From NCBI GenBank assembly GCA_937893015.1, contig CALBJX010000062.1, forward strand, positions 1 through 64,000: DNA of 64,000 nucleotides, in the 5' to 3' direction. This stretch comes from an uncultured Verrucomicrobiales bacterium. GTDB taxonomy: Bacteria; Verrucomicrobiota; Verrucomicrobiia; Verrucomicrobiales; Akkermansiaceae. Below the pieces are notes generated by a model. It worked only from the letters and a program-made list of their open reading frames with translations. It searched no databases and had not been told where the DNA came from. Made by a program: the position numbers and the translations under genes. This document shows, in pieces, positions 17,705 through 24,754 of the stretch. Numbering within the stretch: the stretch's first letter is position 1; each line of letters opens with the position of its first letter.

Positions 17705-18556
17705 TCAGCCGCGCGGGTAGCTGCTCGCGGGCTTCCGGATTTCGGCGCGTCGGCCGCGGGTGTTCAGGTGGTTCACGATGCCGCGACCGATGGCTTCCGC
17801 ATAGCGGACGGCGTTGGCGTGTTTGCCGAGGAAGGCGGCGTGCTCGGGGTTGGAGAGGAAGGCGGATTCCGTGATGACGGCGGGCACGTAGCTCTCGTTG
17901 CAGGCGTTGAGCCAGTCGCCGCCGCCGCGCCGGCCGTTGTCGCGGATGATGATGCCGCAGGTCTCACCGTGGTTGGGCATGCCGTGGTCAAAGATGCTCG
18001 CGTTCATTTCGGCGGCGAGGGCTTCCGCCAGCGAGGTGCCGACGCTGTTGCAATACATGGCTCCCTTGGTGTAGACCTGCCAGTCGTCCGTGCGGCTGTT
18101 GTGGTGCAGGAAGACCACGCAGGCGGGCTTTTGGTCCAGCGCCCAGTTGACGGAGAGCATGCCGACGGCGATGCGGTGTGGGTGCTGCGTGCTGCGGTAG
18201 ATGGCCCCGGGTTCGGGCGTCTTTACATGGTGGACACCGGCCTCCCGCGCCGCTTTGGCCAGCGCGGCATCGGCGGGCATATCCGCGCGGTTGCAGATGC
18301 GGACCTCGTAGCCCGCCTGCTCGATGACTCTCTTGGTGTAAATCGCGTAGCGGTACCAGAACTCGCATTCCTCGATGGCGCCGTAGCGGGCATCGGGTGT
18401 GCGGGCTCCCTGACCGCCGAGGCCGGGTTTGTACCAGTGCCCGATGTCGAGCACGACGACGCGGCTGTCGCGCACCTGCGCCCGCATCTGCTGTTGCATG
18501 CAGGTGCAGAGCAGGGGCATCAGTAACAGGAGCAGAAGAAGGCGGAATGCAGACAT
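17705..18556 (-). CDS. N-acetylmuramoyl-L-alanine amidase (Amidase_3)
   Basis: A 283-residue exported cell-wall hydrolase that cuts the amide between muramic acid and the stem peptide. The N-terminus is a strongly hydrophobic export signal (LLLLLLLMPLLCTC), possibly lipidated. The zinc-site pattern of the family is present: His in VVLDIGHWYKPG, Glu in AIEECEFWYRY, His in VVFLHHNS and the catalytic Glu in VITESAFLSNPEHA. The C-terminal segment AIGRGIVNHL is typical. It starts 12 nt after the ruvB stop, so it is co-transcribed with ruvB, and the decayed small membrane gene follows 15 nt downstream. Confidence 0.9.
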   Translation of the reverse strand: MSAFRLLLLLLLMPLLCTCMQQQMRAQVRDSRVVVLDIGHWYKPGLGGQGARTPDARYGAIEECEFWYRYAIYTKRVIEQAGYEVRICNRADMPADAALAKAAREAGVHHVKTPEPGAIYRSTQHPHRIAVGMLSVNWALDQKPACVVFLHHNSRTDDWQVYTKGAMYCNSVGTSLAEALAAEMNASIFDHGMPNHGETCGIIIRDNGRRGGGDWLNACNESYVPAVITESAFLSNPEHAAFLGKHANAVRYAEAIGRGIVNHLNTRGRRAEIRKPASSYPRG

Positions 18557-18568
18557 GGAATCAGAAAA

Positions 18569-19594
18569 TTATTCGAGCGGCAGTTCTCCTTGGCCGCTGC
18601 GCCCGGTTTTCAGGCCGAGCTTGGCGTAGGCGGCGGGCATGGCCTCGCGCCCGCGCGGCGTGCGGCGGATGTAGCCCTGCATGATGAGGAAGGGCTCGTG
18701 GACGTCCTCGATGGTGGATTCGTCCTCGCCCACGGCAACGGCGAGGGAGGAAAGCCCCACGGGACCGCCGTTGAACTTCACAATCATGGTTTCCAGCAGG
18801 CGCTTGTCCATCTCATCGAGACCATCGTCGTCGATGTCAATCATGTCCAGCGCAGCCTGTGCCACCTCGGCGGTGATGCGGCCGTCCGCCTTCACCTGCG
18901 CGAAGTCGCGCACCCAGCGGAGCAGGGAGTTCGCCACGCGGGGGGTGCCGCGGCTGCGGCGGGCGATGGCGAGCGCACCCTCGCGCACGATGTCGATGCC
19001 CAGAATGCCCGCTGAGCGGTGCAGGATTTGGCAGAGCTCGTCCGCGGAGTAGTAGTCGAGGCGGTTCACCAGCCCGAAGCGCGAGCGCAGAGGCCCCGTC
19101 AGCATGCCCGCGCGGGTGGTGGCCCCCACCAGCGTGAACTTCGGCAGATTGAGCTGGATGGAGCGGGCATTGGGGCCTTGGTCGATGATGATGTCGAGGC
19201 GGAAATCCTCCATCGCGGGGTACAGGTACTCCTCGATGGCGGGGTGCAGGCGGTGAATCTCGTCGATGAAGAGCACGTCGCCCTTTTCCACGTTGGTGAG
19301 GATGCCGGCCAAATCGCCCGCTTTCTCAATCTGCGGGCCGCTGGTGGTGTGCAGCTTGTGCCCCACGGCGTTGGCGATGATGTTGGCGAGCGTCGTCTTG
19401 CCGAGCCCGGGCGGGCCGCTGAGCAGCACATGGTCGAGCACGTCGCCGCGCATCTTCGCCGCCTGCACCATGAGCAGCAGGCGTTCTTTCACCTTCTCCT
19501 GCCCGCAGAACTCATTAAAGGCGGGCGGGCGCAACGAGACATCGAAGCTCGTTGTCGGGGCATCCGTCATGCGGGAATAGAGAGAATCACTCAT
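18569..19594 (-). CDS. ruvB: Holliday junction branch-migration helicase subunit RuvB
   Basis: A 341-residue AAA+ motor that drives branch migration with RuvA. Walker A is GPPGLGKTT (60-68), Walker B is LFIDEIHRL, sensor 1 is [10 protein letters not shown], and the C-terminal winged-helix domain ends in IQQ-like [14 protein letters not shown]. The length and order are normal. ruvA and ruvC are not in the window. No clear promoter lies directly upstream, where a repeat-hairpin element sits, so readthrough from the reductase gene is possible. Confidence 0.97.
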   Translation of the reverse strand: MSDSLYSRMTDAPTTSFDVSLRPPAFNEFCGQEKVKERLLLMVQAAKMRGDVLDHVLLSGPPGLGKTTLANIIANAVGHKLHTTSGPQIEKAGDLAGILTNVEKGDVLFIDEIHRLHPAIEEYLYPAMEDFRLDIIIDQGPNARSIQLNLPKFTLVGATTRAGMLTGPLRSRFGLVNRLDYYSADELCQILHRSAGILGIDIVREGALAIARRSRGTPRVANSLLRWVRDFAQVKADGRITAEVAQAALDMIDIDDDGLDEMDKRLLETMIVKFNGGPVGLSSLAVAVGEDESTIEDVHEPFLIMQGYIRRTPRGREAMPAAYAKLGLKTGRSGQGELPLE

Positions 19595-19596
19595 AA

Positions 19597-19650
19597 AGTC
19601 CGAAGTCCGAATTCAGAAGTCCGAAGGTATGTTGCGCCCTTCGGACTTCT
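19597..19650. repeat. GTCCGAA direct repeats ending in a 13-bp hairpin
   Basis: The heptamer-like unit AGTCCGAA occurs three times in quick succession. The last copy is the left arm of a perfect 13-bp inverted repeat (19615-19627 and 19638-19650, AGAAGTCCGAAGG/CCTTCGGACTTCT). It fills the gap between the reductase stop and the ruvB start. It may terminate or attenuate transcription between the two, or be a dispersed intergenic repeat. Confidence 0.6.
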
Positions 19651-19674
19651 TGGGGCGGGCAGAGCCCGCGGGAA

Positions 19675-20811
19675 TTAGTACACGTCTTTCTGGTAACGCT
19701 TGGCGGCCTTCATGTCGGCGAGGTAGGCGACGGCCTCTTCCTCGGACTTGTTGCCGTACTTGGCGATGATGGCGAGCAGGGCGGCTTCCACGTCCTTGGC
19801 CATGCGGTTGGCATCGCCGCACATGTAGAAGGCGGCACCCTTCTCAAGCCACTGCCAGACTTCCTCACCGGCCTGCTCCATGAGGTGCTGGACGTAAATC
19901 TTGTATTCCTGATCGCGGCTCCACGCCACGGAGAGCTTCAGCTTGCCGCTGTTCACGAGGGCTTCGAGCTCGTCCTCGTAGCAGCCGTCGGTGGCCTTGT
20001 AGGGGTTGCCGAAGAAGAACCACATGCCGCCCGTGGCGTTGTCGTGCACGCGCTGCTGCATGAAGGCGCGGAAGGGGGCGATACCTGTGCCGGGGCCGAC
20101 CATGATGATGGGCGTGGCACCGTCCTCGGGCAGGCGGAAGTTCTTGTTGCTGTGGACAAAGACCTTCACTTTGTCCCCGGCCTTCACGCGGTCGGCCATG
20201 AAGGTGGAGCACACGCCGTTGCGCTTGCGCGTCGTGCCCGTCTTGGGCGTGTAGCGCACGGCACCCACGCAGAGGGACACCTGGCCGGGCACCGCATCGG
20301 GGCTGCTGGCGATGGAGTACAGGCGGGCGTTCATCTTGCCGAGGATGGCGGTGAAGGCGGCGGCATCGGCAAACTTGGCGGTCATCTCGGGGTCTTCCGC
20401 AAGGTCGAGCAGGTCGCGGCCCCAGCAGAAGTCCTTGAGGGCGTCCTTGTCAGCAAGGATGGCGGCGAGCTTCTCGCTGTTCGCCACGGCGTTCCACTTG
20501 GTGAGCACGCCCTTCTTGAGACCCGTGATATCGTAGGTGGTGATGAGCGCCTCGCGCAGGGTGGCGCTGCTGCCGTCGGGCAGGGTGACTGTCTCCGCGG
20601 GGTCGAGGGAGAGGGCGGCGATGAGCGCATCGACCAGCGCGGGGTCGTTGTTCGGCAGCACGCCGAGGGCGTCACCCGTGGTGTAGGTCAGGCCGGAACC
20701 TTCCAGAGAGTAGTCGATGTGGATGGTCTCCTTGGCGCTGCCGGGCTTCGTGACGGGGCGGACTCCCAGCACGGTGGCGGGGAACGGGTTCTTCATGCTG
20801 TAAGGTTCCAT
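19675..20811 (-). CDS. CysJ-like flavoprotein reductase without flavodoxin domain
   Basis: A 378-residue FAD/NADPH oxidoreductase that corresponds to the C-terminal two thirds of sulfite reductase flavoprotein alpha (CysJ). It has the connecting/FAD domain (TTGDALGVLPNN, then RLYSIASSP for FAD), the NADPH-binding GPGTGIAPFRAF, YMCGDANRMAKDV, and the family ending KRYQKDVY. The N-terminal flavodoxin domain of CysJ (about 200 residues) is absent and not encoded upstream, so FMN would have to be on another protein, or electrons pass directly from FAD. No hemoprotein subunit lies nearby. I chose the ATG at 20811 because a promoter lies just upstream and the open frame beyond it (to 20868) overlaps that promoter. 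Confidence 0.88.
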   Translation of the reverse strand: MEPYSMKNPFPATVLGVRPVTKPGSAKETIHIDYSLEGSGLTYTTGDALGVLPNNDPALVDALIAALSLDPAETVTLPDGSSATLREALITTYDITGLKKGVLTKWNAVANSEKLAAILADKDALKDFCWGRDLLDLAEDPEMTAKFADAAAFTAILGKMNARLYSIASSPDAVPGQVSLCVGAVRYTPKTGTTRKRNGVCSTFMADRVKAGDKVKVFVHSNKNFRLPEDGATPIIMVGPGTGIAPFRAFMQQRVHDNATGGMWFFFGNPYKATDGCYEDELEALVNSGKLKLSVAWSRDQEYKIYVQHLMEQAGEEVWQWLEKGAAFYMCGDANRMAKDVEAALLAIIAKYGNKSEEEAVAYLADMKAAKRYQKDVY

Positions 20812-20839
20812 GGTGGTAAGAAAGGAAATTGTTACGTTC

Positions 20840-20868
20840 AGTCTGCGCCTTCGCGCACGGAATGTCAA
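20840..20868 (-). promoter_or_regulatory. Predicted promoter of the CysJ-like reductase gene
   Basis: On the minus strand: TTGACA (20868-20863), a 17-nt spacer, CAGACT (20845-20840). The leader is about 25 nt. Confidence 0.5.
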
Positions 20869-20936
20869 GAAGAAAAGCCTTCAGTCAATGCGTATGCGCG
20901 TGCGCGTCCGGCGCGTCAGCTCGCATAGCTTTTCTC

Positions 20937-20965
20937 TTGCGGCGCGGTGTGGAATGTGCTAGAGT
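20937..20965 (+). promoter_or_regulatory. Leaderless-type promoter of a Sel1 gene
   Basis: TTGCGG at 20937-20942, a 17-nt spacer, TAGAGT at 20960-20965, then 7 nt to the ATG at 20973. Confidence 0.6.
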
Positions 20966-20972
20966 GGGCTCT

Positions 20973-22328
20973 ATGAAACTGTTTGAGCTCGTTCTGGCCG
21001 CCGCAACAGTGGCTCTGCTGCCTGTCGCACAGGCGGAAATCGCCGACCCCGCTCCCGCCAAGGAAGCCTTAGCGCAGATGGCGAAGGATAATGCCGAGGA
21101 TTTGTACCCCGTGGTGGCAGCTGTGTTGGATGCGGGTGGCAGTGTTGAGGATTTTGAGCCCTTCATGCGCTCCGCTGCCAAGGAGGGGGCCCCCGCTGCA
21201 CGGCTATGGGTGGCGCAGATTGAGTTGGAAAAACTGGTAGCCAAGGGGGGGGATGCCGTGATGGCCGATGAAGCTGTTCTCGCCTGCAAGTCGTTGGAGG
21301 CCGCAGCAAAGGATGGCTATGTCCCCGCGCTGCTGGTGCAGTCCCACATGGCGGGGGCCGGTATCGGTCGTCGCCCCAGCGAGAAGGAAGGCCTGCGTTT
21401 GCTGACAGAGGCTTGCAAGGCCGGCAGCGTGCGGGCCCGCGCAGCCTACCTGCTGGTGAGCGGTCGCCTGAATGCGGGCGATTGGACTCTGCCCGAGGTG
21501 GCCTCTGAGCTGGAGAAGAACAATTATTATCTGGAGGAGATTATCGCCTCTCTCTACGGCGCAGAGGACGAAGCCCGCACGTGGTATGAAAAAGCGGCGG
21601 AGCACGGCAGTGCCCGTGCCGCCTATGTGCTCTCCCAGACATACGAGGAGACCATCCCCGAGGACAAAGCCGCGGCCTATCTGAAACTCGCCGCCGACCG
21701 ACATCTGCCGGAGGCTCTCGCCGCCGTCAGTATGCTGGAAATCAACGGCGATGGTAAGCTTTTCCCCGTCAATCGCGAGCAGGGCATGCGCAAGTTGCAG
21801 GCGGCCCTCATGCTCGGCTACCAGCCCGCCGCCGTCACGCTCGCCTCGCTGTATATGGCGGAGCCGGACAAGCACAGCGCGGAGAGTGTGCTGGCTCTCT
21901 ATAAAAATGCGGCGGAGCAGGGCGATGCCCGTGCCATGGTGGCCTATGCCTATTGCATCGCCACGGGGCGCGGCTGCGAGGCCGATGCCGCCAAGGGCCG
22001 CGAGATGCTGAAAACGCTTGCCTTCAACGGCATGCCTTACGCCTCCATGGCGCTGGCTGATTTGTACTTCAACGGCGTGGGGGAAGCGCCCGATGTGCGA
22101 GCCGCAGTCAATGCGCTCGGCGAGGCCGCCTCCGCAGGTGTGCCCCAGTGCTACACGCTCATGGCCGCCCTCACCGCGCTGGGTACGGAGGCGTCCAAGG
22201 GTGACGAACGCCGCGCGGAATCCTTCCTGCGCATGGCGGAGGAGAATCATGAACAGAACCCCCGCGAGTTCTACCAATCCCTGCTCGCGGACAAGGTCTG
22301 GCATTTCCTGCCCCCCGCCGCCAAGTGA
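20973..22328 (+). CDS. Exported Sel1-repeat protein
   Basis: A 451-residue protein with a signal peptide (MKLFELVLAAATVALLPVAQA). Helical Sel1-like repeats are recognisable from about residue 100 to the end, for example SARAAYVLSQTYEE, DARAMVAYAYCIATGRGCEAD and PYASMALADLYFNGVGEAPD. Such solenoids mediate protein contacts, and nothing indicates an enzyme. The start is set by the promoter 7 nt upstream. An AT-rich imperfect hairpin follows the stop at about 22331. Confidence 0.85.
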   Translation: MKLFELVLAAATVALLPVAQAEIADPAPAKEALAQMAKDNAEDLYPVVAAVLDAGGSVEDFEPFMRSAAKEGAPAARLWVAQIELEKLVAKGGDAVMADEAVLACKSLEAAAKDGYVPALLVQSHMAGAGIGRRPSEKEGLRLLTEACKAGSVRARAAYLLVSGRLNAGDWTLPEVASELEKNNYYLEEIIASLYGAEDEARTWYEKAAEHGSARAAYVLSQTYEETIPEDKAAAYLKLAADRHLPEALAAVSMLEINGDGKLFPVNREQGMRKLQAALMLGYQPAAVTLASLYMAEPDKHSAESVLALYKNAAEQGDARAMVAYAYCIATGRGCEADAAKGREMLKTLAFNGMPYASMALADLYFNGVGEAPDVRAAVNALGEAASAGVPQCYTLMAALTALGTEASKGDERRAESFLRMAEENHEQNPREFYQSLLADKVWHFLPPAAK

Positions 22329-22433
22329 AATTATTTATCAAAATATAAATAAATCGCCTCTTCTCGTGCGCTTTCTCAGGTGAAGGGACGCTCGATGTTG
22401 TTCTTTCTCTTAACCTTCAGCACGTTTCCGACC

Positions 22434-22742
22434 ATGAAAAAGATTCTCTTTTCCCTCCTGCTCGCACTGATGGCGCTCGTGATGGTCTGCGGCAATCGCG
22501 CGGAAGCCCGTGTGGCCGTCAGCATCAATGTGGGCTGCCCCCGCGTTTGCATGCCCTGTCCGCCGCGGTACTACTGTCCGCCGCCCTGTCCGCCGCGATA
22601 CTGCGCCCCGTGCCCGCCGCCGTACTATGCGCCGCCTGCTCATTGCCATGTGCACCGCCCGCACATTCACTATTCTTATCCTAACCACGGCGGGCATCAT
22701 GCCCCGCATCGCGCACCCCGCGGGCATGCGCATCGGCGTTGA
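22434..22742 (+). CDS. Small exported Cys/Pro/Tyr- and His-rich protein
   Basis: A 102-residue protein with a signal peptide (MKKILFSLLLALMALVMVCG... to about residue 25). The mature part has a block of CPP(R/P)YY repeats (CPPRYYCPPPCPPRYC) with nine cysteines, then a histidine-rich tail (HCHVHRPHIHYSYPNHGGHH). The composition suggests metal binding or a disulfide-crosslinked surface or spore-coat-like material, but I recognise no family. It stands alone, with a strong bidirectional terminator 15 nt after the stop. Confidence 0.7.
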   Translation: MKKILFSLLLALMALVMVCGNRAEARVAVSINVGCPRVCMPCPPRYYCPPPCPPRYCAPCPPPYYAPPAHCHVHRPHIHYSYPNHGGHHAPHRAPRGHAHRR

Positions 22743-22757
22743 GATATCGCCATACCA

Positions 22758-22791
22758 AACAGGGCGGACACCGAGAGGTGTCCGCCCTGTT
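22758..22791. terminator. Bidirectional intrinsic terminator
   Basis: A perfect 15-bp stem (22758-22772 and 22777-22791) with a GAGA loop, followed by GTTTT on the plus strand. It separates the converging small exported-protein gene and the nuclease-fold gene. Confidence 0.88.
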
Positions 22792-22794
22792 GTT

Positions 22795-23652
22795 TTATTC
22801 CTGTGCCTGCTTTTGAGCGCGGCGAAATTGGCGAGGTTCCTGCGGATGGTCATCCGCCCAGAGGCCGAGCCGTTCGGCACGTGCTTGTTTCTCCGCCTTG
22901 GCCAGTTCCGTTTCATCGGCGGCGTAGTAGGCGTAGTGCCAAGCGAAACCTCCCTTCACAAGCTCCAGATTGATGTTGCGCCCCTTGCGGAAAATGGTGG
23001 CGAGGTCGCGACTGTAGCCGTCTCGACCTTCGCTGCTTTCCTTCGCCTCCTCACGGAATCGCAGCAACACGCCCTTGTGCTCGATGAGACGCGCCAGCTT
23101 GTGTGTGGCCTCTGCGCCGAAGGCTTGTCCCTTTTCGGGGGCATCGATGCCCCAGAGTCGGATTTTGATGTTGTCCACCGCTCCGGTCTCACGGAAGATG
23201 ATGGTATCGCCGTCCAGCACTTTCAGGCAGATACCCTCCTTTTCTGCGGCGGGTGCGCCCGATTTCGGCGTGAGCGTGGCCCACATCCCGCGCTTGGCTG
23301 CAATGGCCTCGGCTTCCTCCGCTGAGAAATCCGCTGCCCCGGCATAGCGGTAGTGGAAGCGTGCCCACCCCTGCTGCACCATGGCGCGGTTGACCTCCGT
23401 CCCCTCACAGCGCAGCAGGCAGACATCCCGACCGAAGCGGTCGGTCCTAATATTTTCCGCTTGCAGGAGTTTGCCTTCAATCATGGCGGCGAGGGCGGCG
23501 GAGGCCTCATCATAGTATGGTTCGCCCTTTTCGGGCGCACTCACCGCGGCCAACTGCATCGTGTGCCGTTTCTGTTGCCCGTCCCGGCAAACCAGAATCG
23601 TGTCGCCGTCAATCACGTGAACGCAGCGGTAGGGAAGGAGAGAGGGGCACAT
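22795..23652 (-). CDS. Tandem staphylococcal-nuclease-fold protein, first domain degenerate
   Basis: A 285-residue protein with two SNase (thermonuclease) domains. Domain 2 (about 140-270) keeps the expected catalytic set: DGDTIIF, the Arg in IKIRLWGIDAPE, the Asp and Glu of that segment, and the Arg in GYSRDLATIF. Domain 1 (about 10-125) keeps DGDTIL and RTDRFGR, but the positions equivalent to Arg35 and Asp40 of the staphylococcal enzyme are Gln33 and Ser38 (TMQLAAVSAPE). It is therefore probably inactive and may bind nucleic acid. There is no obvious signal peptide. It starts 7 nt after the hydrolase gene stop, so both share a transcript. Confidence 0.85.
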   Translation of the reverse strand: MCPSLLPYRCVHVIDGDTILVCRDGQQKRHTMQLAAVSAPEKGEPYYDEASAALAAMIEGKLLQAENIRTDRFGRDVCLLRCEGTEVNRAMVQQGWARFHYRYAGAADFSAEEAEAIAAKRGMWATLTPKSGAPAAEKEGICLKVLDGDTIIFRETGAVDNIKIRLWGIDAPEKGQAFGAEATHKLARLIEHKGVLLRFREEAKESSEGRDGYSRDLATIFRKGRNINLELVKGGFAWHYAYYAADETELAKAEKQARAERLGLWADDHPQEPRQFRRAQKQAQE

Positions 23653-23659
23653 TGGTGAA

Positions 23660-24634
23660 TCAGTGTCGTTTCAGAAAGGATTCTATGCGTTTGCCGACAT
23701 TGTCGCGGTGGTTTTCGTAGAAGAAGATGGGGTCGTACACATGGAACACGCCGCCGCCGAAGAGCATGAGTTTCCCGGGAATCTCTGCGCCCTCGGCAAA
23801 GAGGGGATTGAGCGTGCCGCGCACGGGGTTGATGACCGCACCGCAGAAGCTCGGCCGGGCAGGGGCGGCGAGGTCGGTAATGGTGAAGCGTGCGCCCTTG
23901 TTAGCCTCTGCGGGGGCCGGGGTGGCATCCGTGCGCCAGTTGAGCGGGTTGATGCAATGGGCACGCACCCCGGGCGGCACGAGGAAGGACGCCGTGACGG
24001 AGCTCTCTTCCGTGTTCCATGCGATGAAGACGCCCGTGTCCGTCTCTCCCTGTGCGGGGCGGAGGTAGGGGGCTTCCGCCGTGTCGCGCTCCGTCACGCA
24101 CCAGCCGATGAGGTAGGCCGCCACCATGCGGGAACGCAGTGTTTCATCCGCCAGCACATCTTTGATGAGGTGCAGGCATTGCTCGCTGCCTTGGCTGAAG
24201 CCCGCCAGTATATAAGGCCGCCCGCCGTTGTCGTGCTCCAAGTAATACAAAAAGGCTTTTTTGACGTCGGAATAGGCGATTTCCTGCGCCCCGGGCTTGC
24301 CGTAATGCGGCAGGGATTTCTGGCGGTAGTAGGGCGCGAAGAAGCGGGCGTGCTCATCGTAGAGGCTCTTTTCCATATCAACCGCTTTTTTGAAGGCAGT
24401 GCGCTCGTTTTCATCGTTCACGTCCATGTTGTCCACACGGCGCATGCAGGTTGTCGGGCATACAAAGAAGACGTCCGCGGGCTGCTCCGCCGTGGGCTCG
24501 CTGTTCTCGCGGTAGACCCAGAGGCGGGCCTCCTCGTAGTCCTGTTCAGGCAGACCTTCGGCCATAACGATACCGACCAAGAGTACCGCCATCATCAGGC
24601 ACACCGCAAAACCTTTGTTGAGATAGTCCCTCAC
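23660..24634 (-). CDS. DUF3089-family alpha/beta hydrolase, GTG start
   Basis: A 324-residue probable secreted or membrane-anchored hydrolase. The N-terminus has a hydrophobic segment (about residues 8-25). The DUF3089 pattern is clear: DVFFVCPTTC, FAPYYRQ, a segment DVKKAFLYYL, then GRPYILAGFSQGS with the nucleophile serine in GFSQGS. A C-terminal histidine candidate lies in GVFHVYDP. I chose GTG at 24634 because a promoter ends exactly 7 nt upstream. The frame is open to 24670 only with a TTG codon that lies inside the -35 box. The substrate is unknown; family members are lipase-like. Confidence 0.82.
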   Translation of the reverse strand: MRDYLNKGFAVCLMMAVLLVGIVMAEGLPEQDYEEARLWVYRENSEPTAEQPADVFFVCPTTCMRRVDNMDVNDENERTAFKKAVDMEKSLYDEHARFFAPYYRQKSLPHYGKPGAQEIAYSDVKKAFLYYLEHDNGGRPYILAGFSQGSEQCLHLIKDVLADETLRSRMVAAYLIGWCVTERDTAEAPYLRPAQGETDTGVFIAWNTEESSVTASFLVPPGVRAHCINPLNWRTDATPAPAEANKGARFTITDLAAPARPSFCGAVINPVRGTLNPLFAEGAEIPGKLMLFGGGVFHVYDPIFFYENHRDNVGKRIESFLKRH

Positions 24635-24641
24635 GGCGGCA

Positions 24642-24670
24642 ATCCTAACACAACGGGAAACGGATGACAA
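24642..24670 (-). promoter_or_regulatory. Leaderless-type promoter of the DUF3089 gene
   Basis: On the minus strand: TTGTCA (24670-24665), a 17-nt spacer, TAGGAT (24647-24642), then exactly 7 nt to a GTG codon. Confidence 0.65.
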
Positions 24671-24719
24671 AATGTTTTTTGCGTTGCGTCTGCATGACGT
24701 TTCACGCGCTTCTTTCTGT

Positions 24720-24747
24720 TTGCATTTGTGAGGGCTCTATGTTAAGA
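24720..24747 (+). promoter_or_regulatory. Leaderless-type promoter of the 661-residue exported protein
   Basis: TTGCAT at 24720-24725, a 16-nt spacer, TTAAGA at 24742-24747, then 7 nt to the ATG. It diverges from the DUF3089 promoter, whose -35 is 49 nt away. Confidence 0.5.
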
Positions 24748-24754
24748 TCGGACC

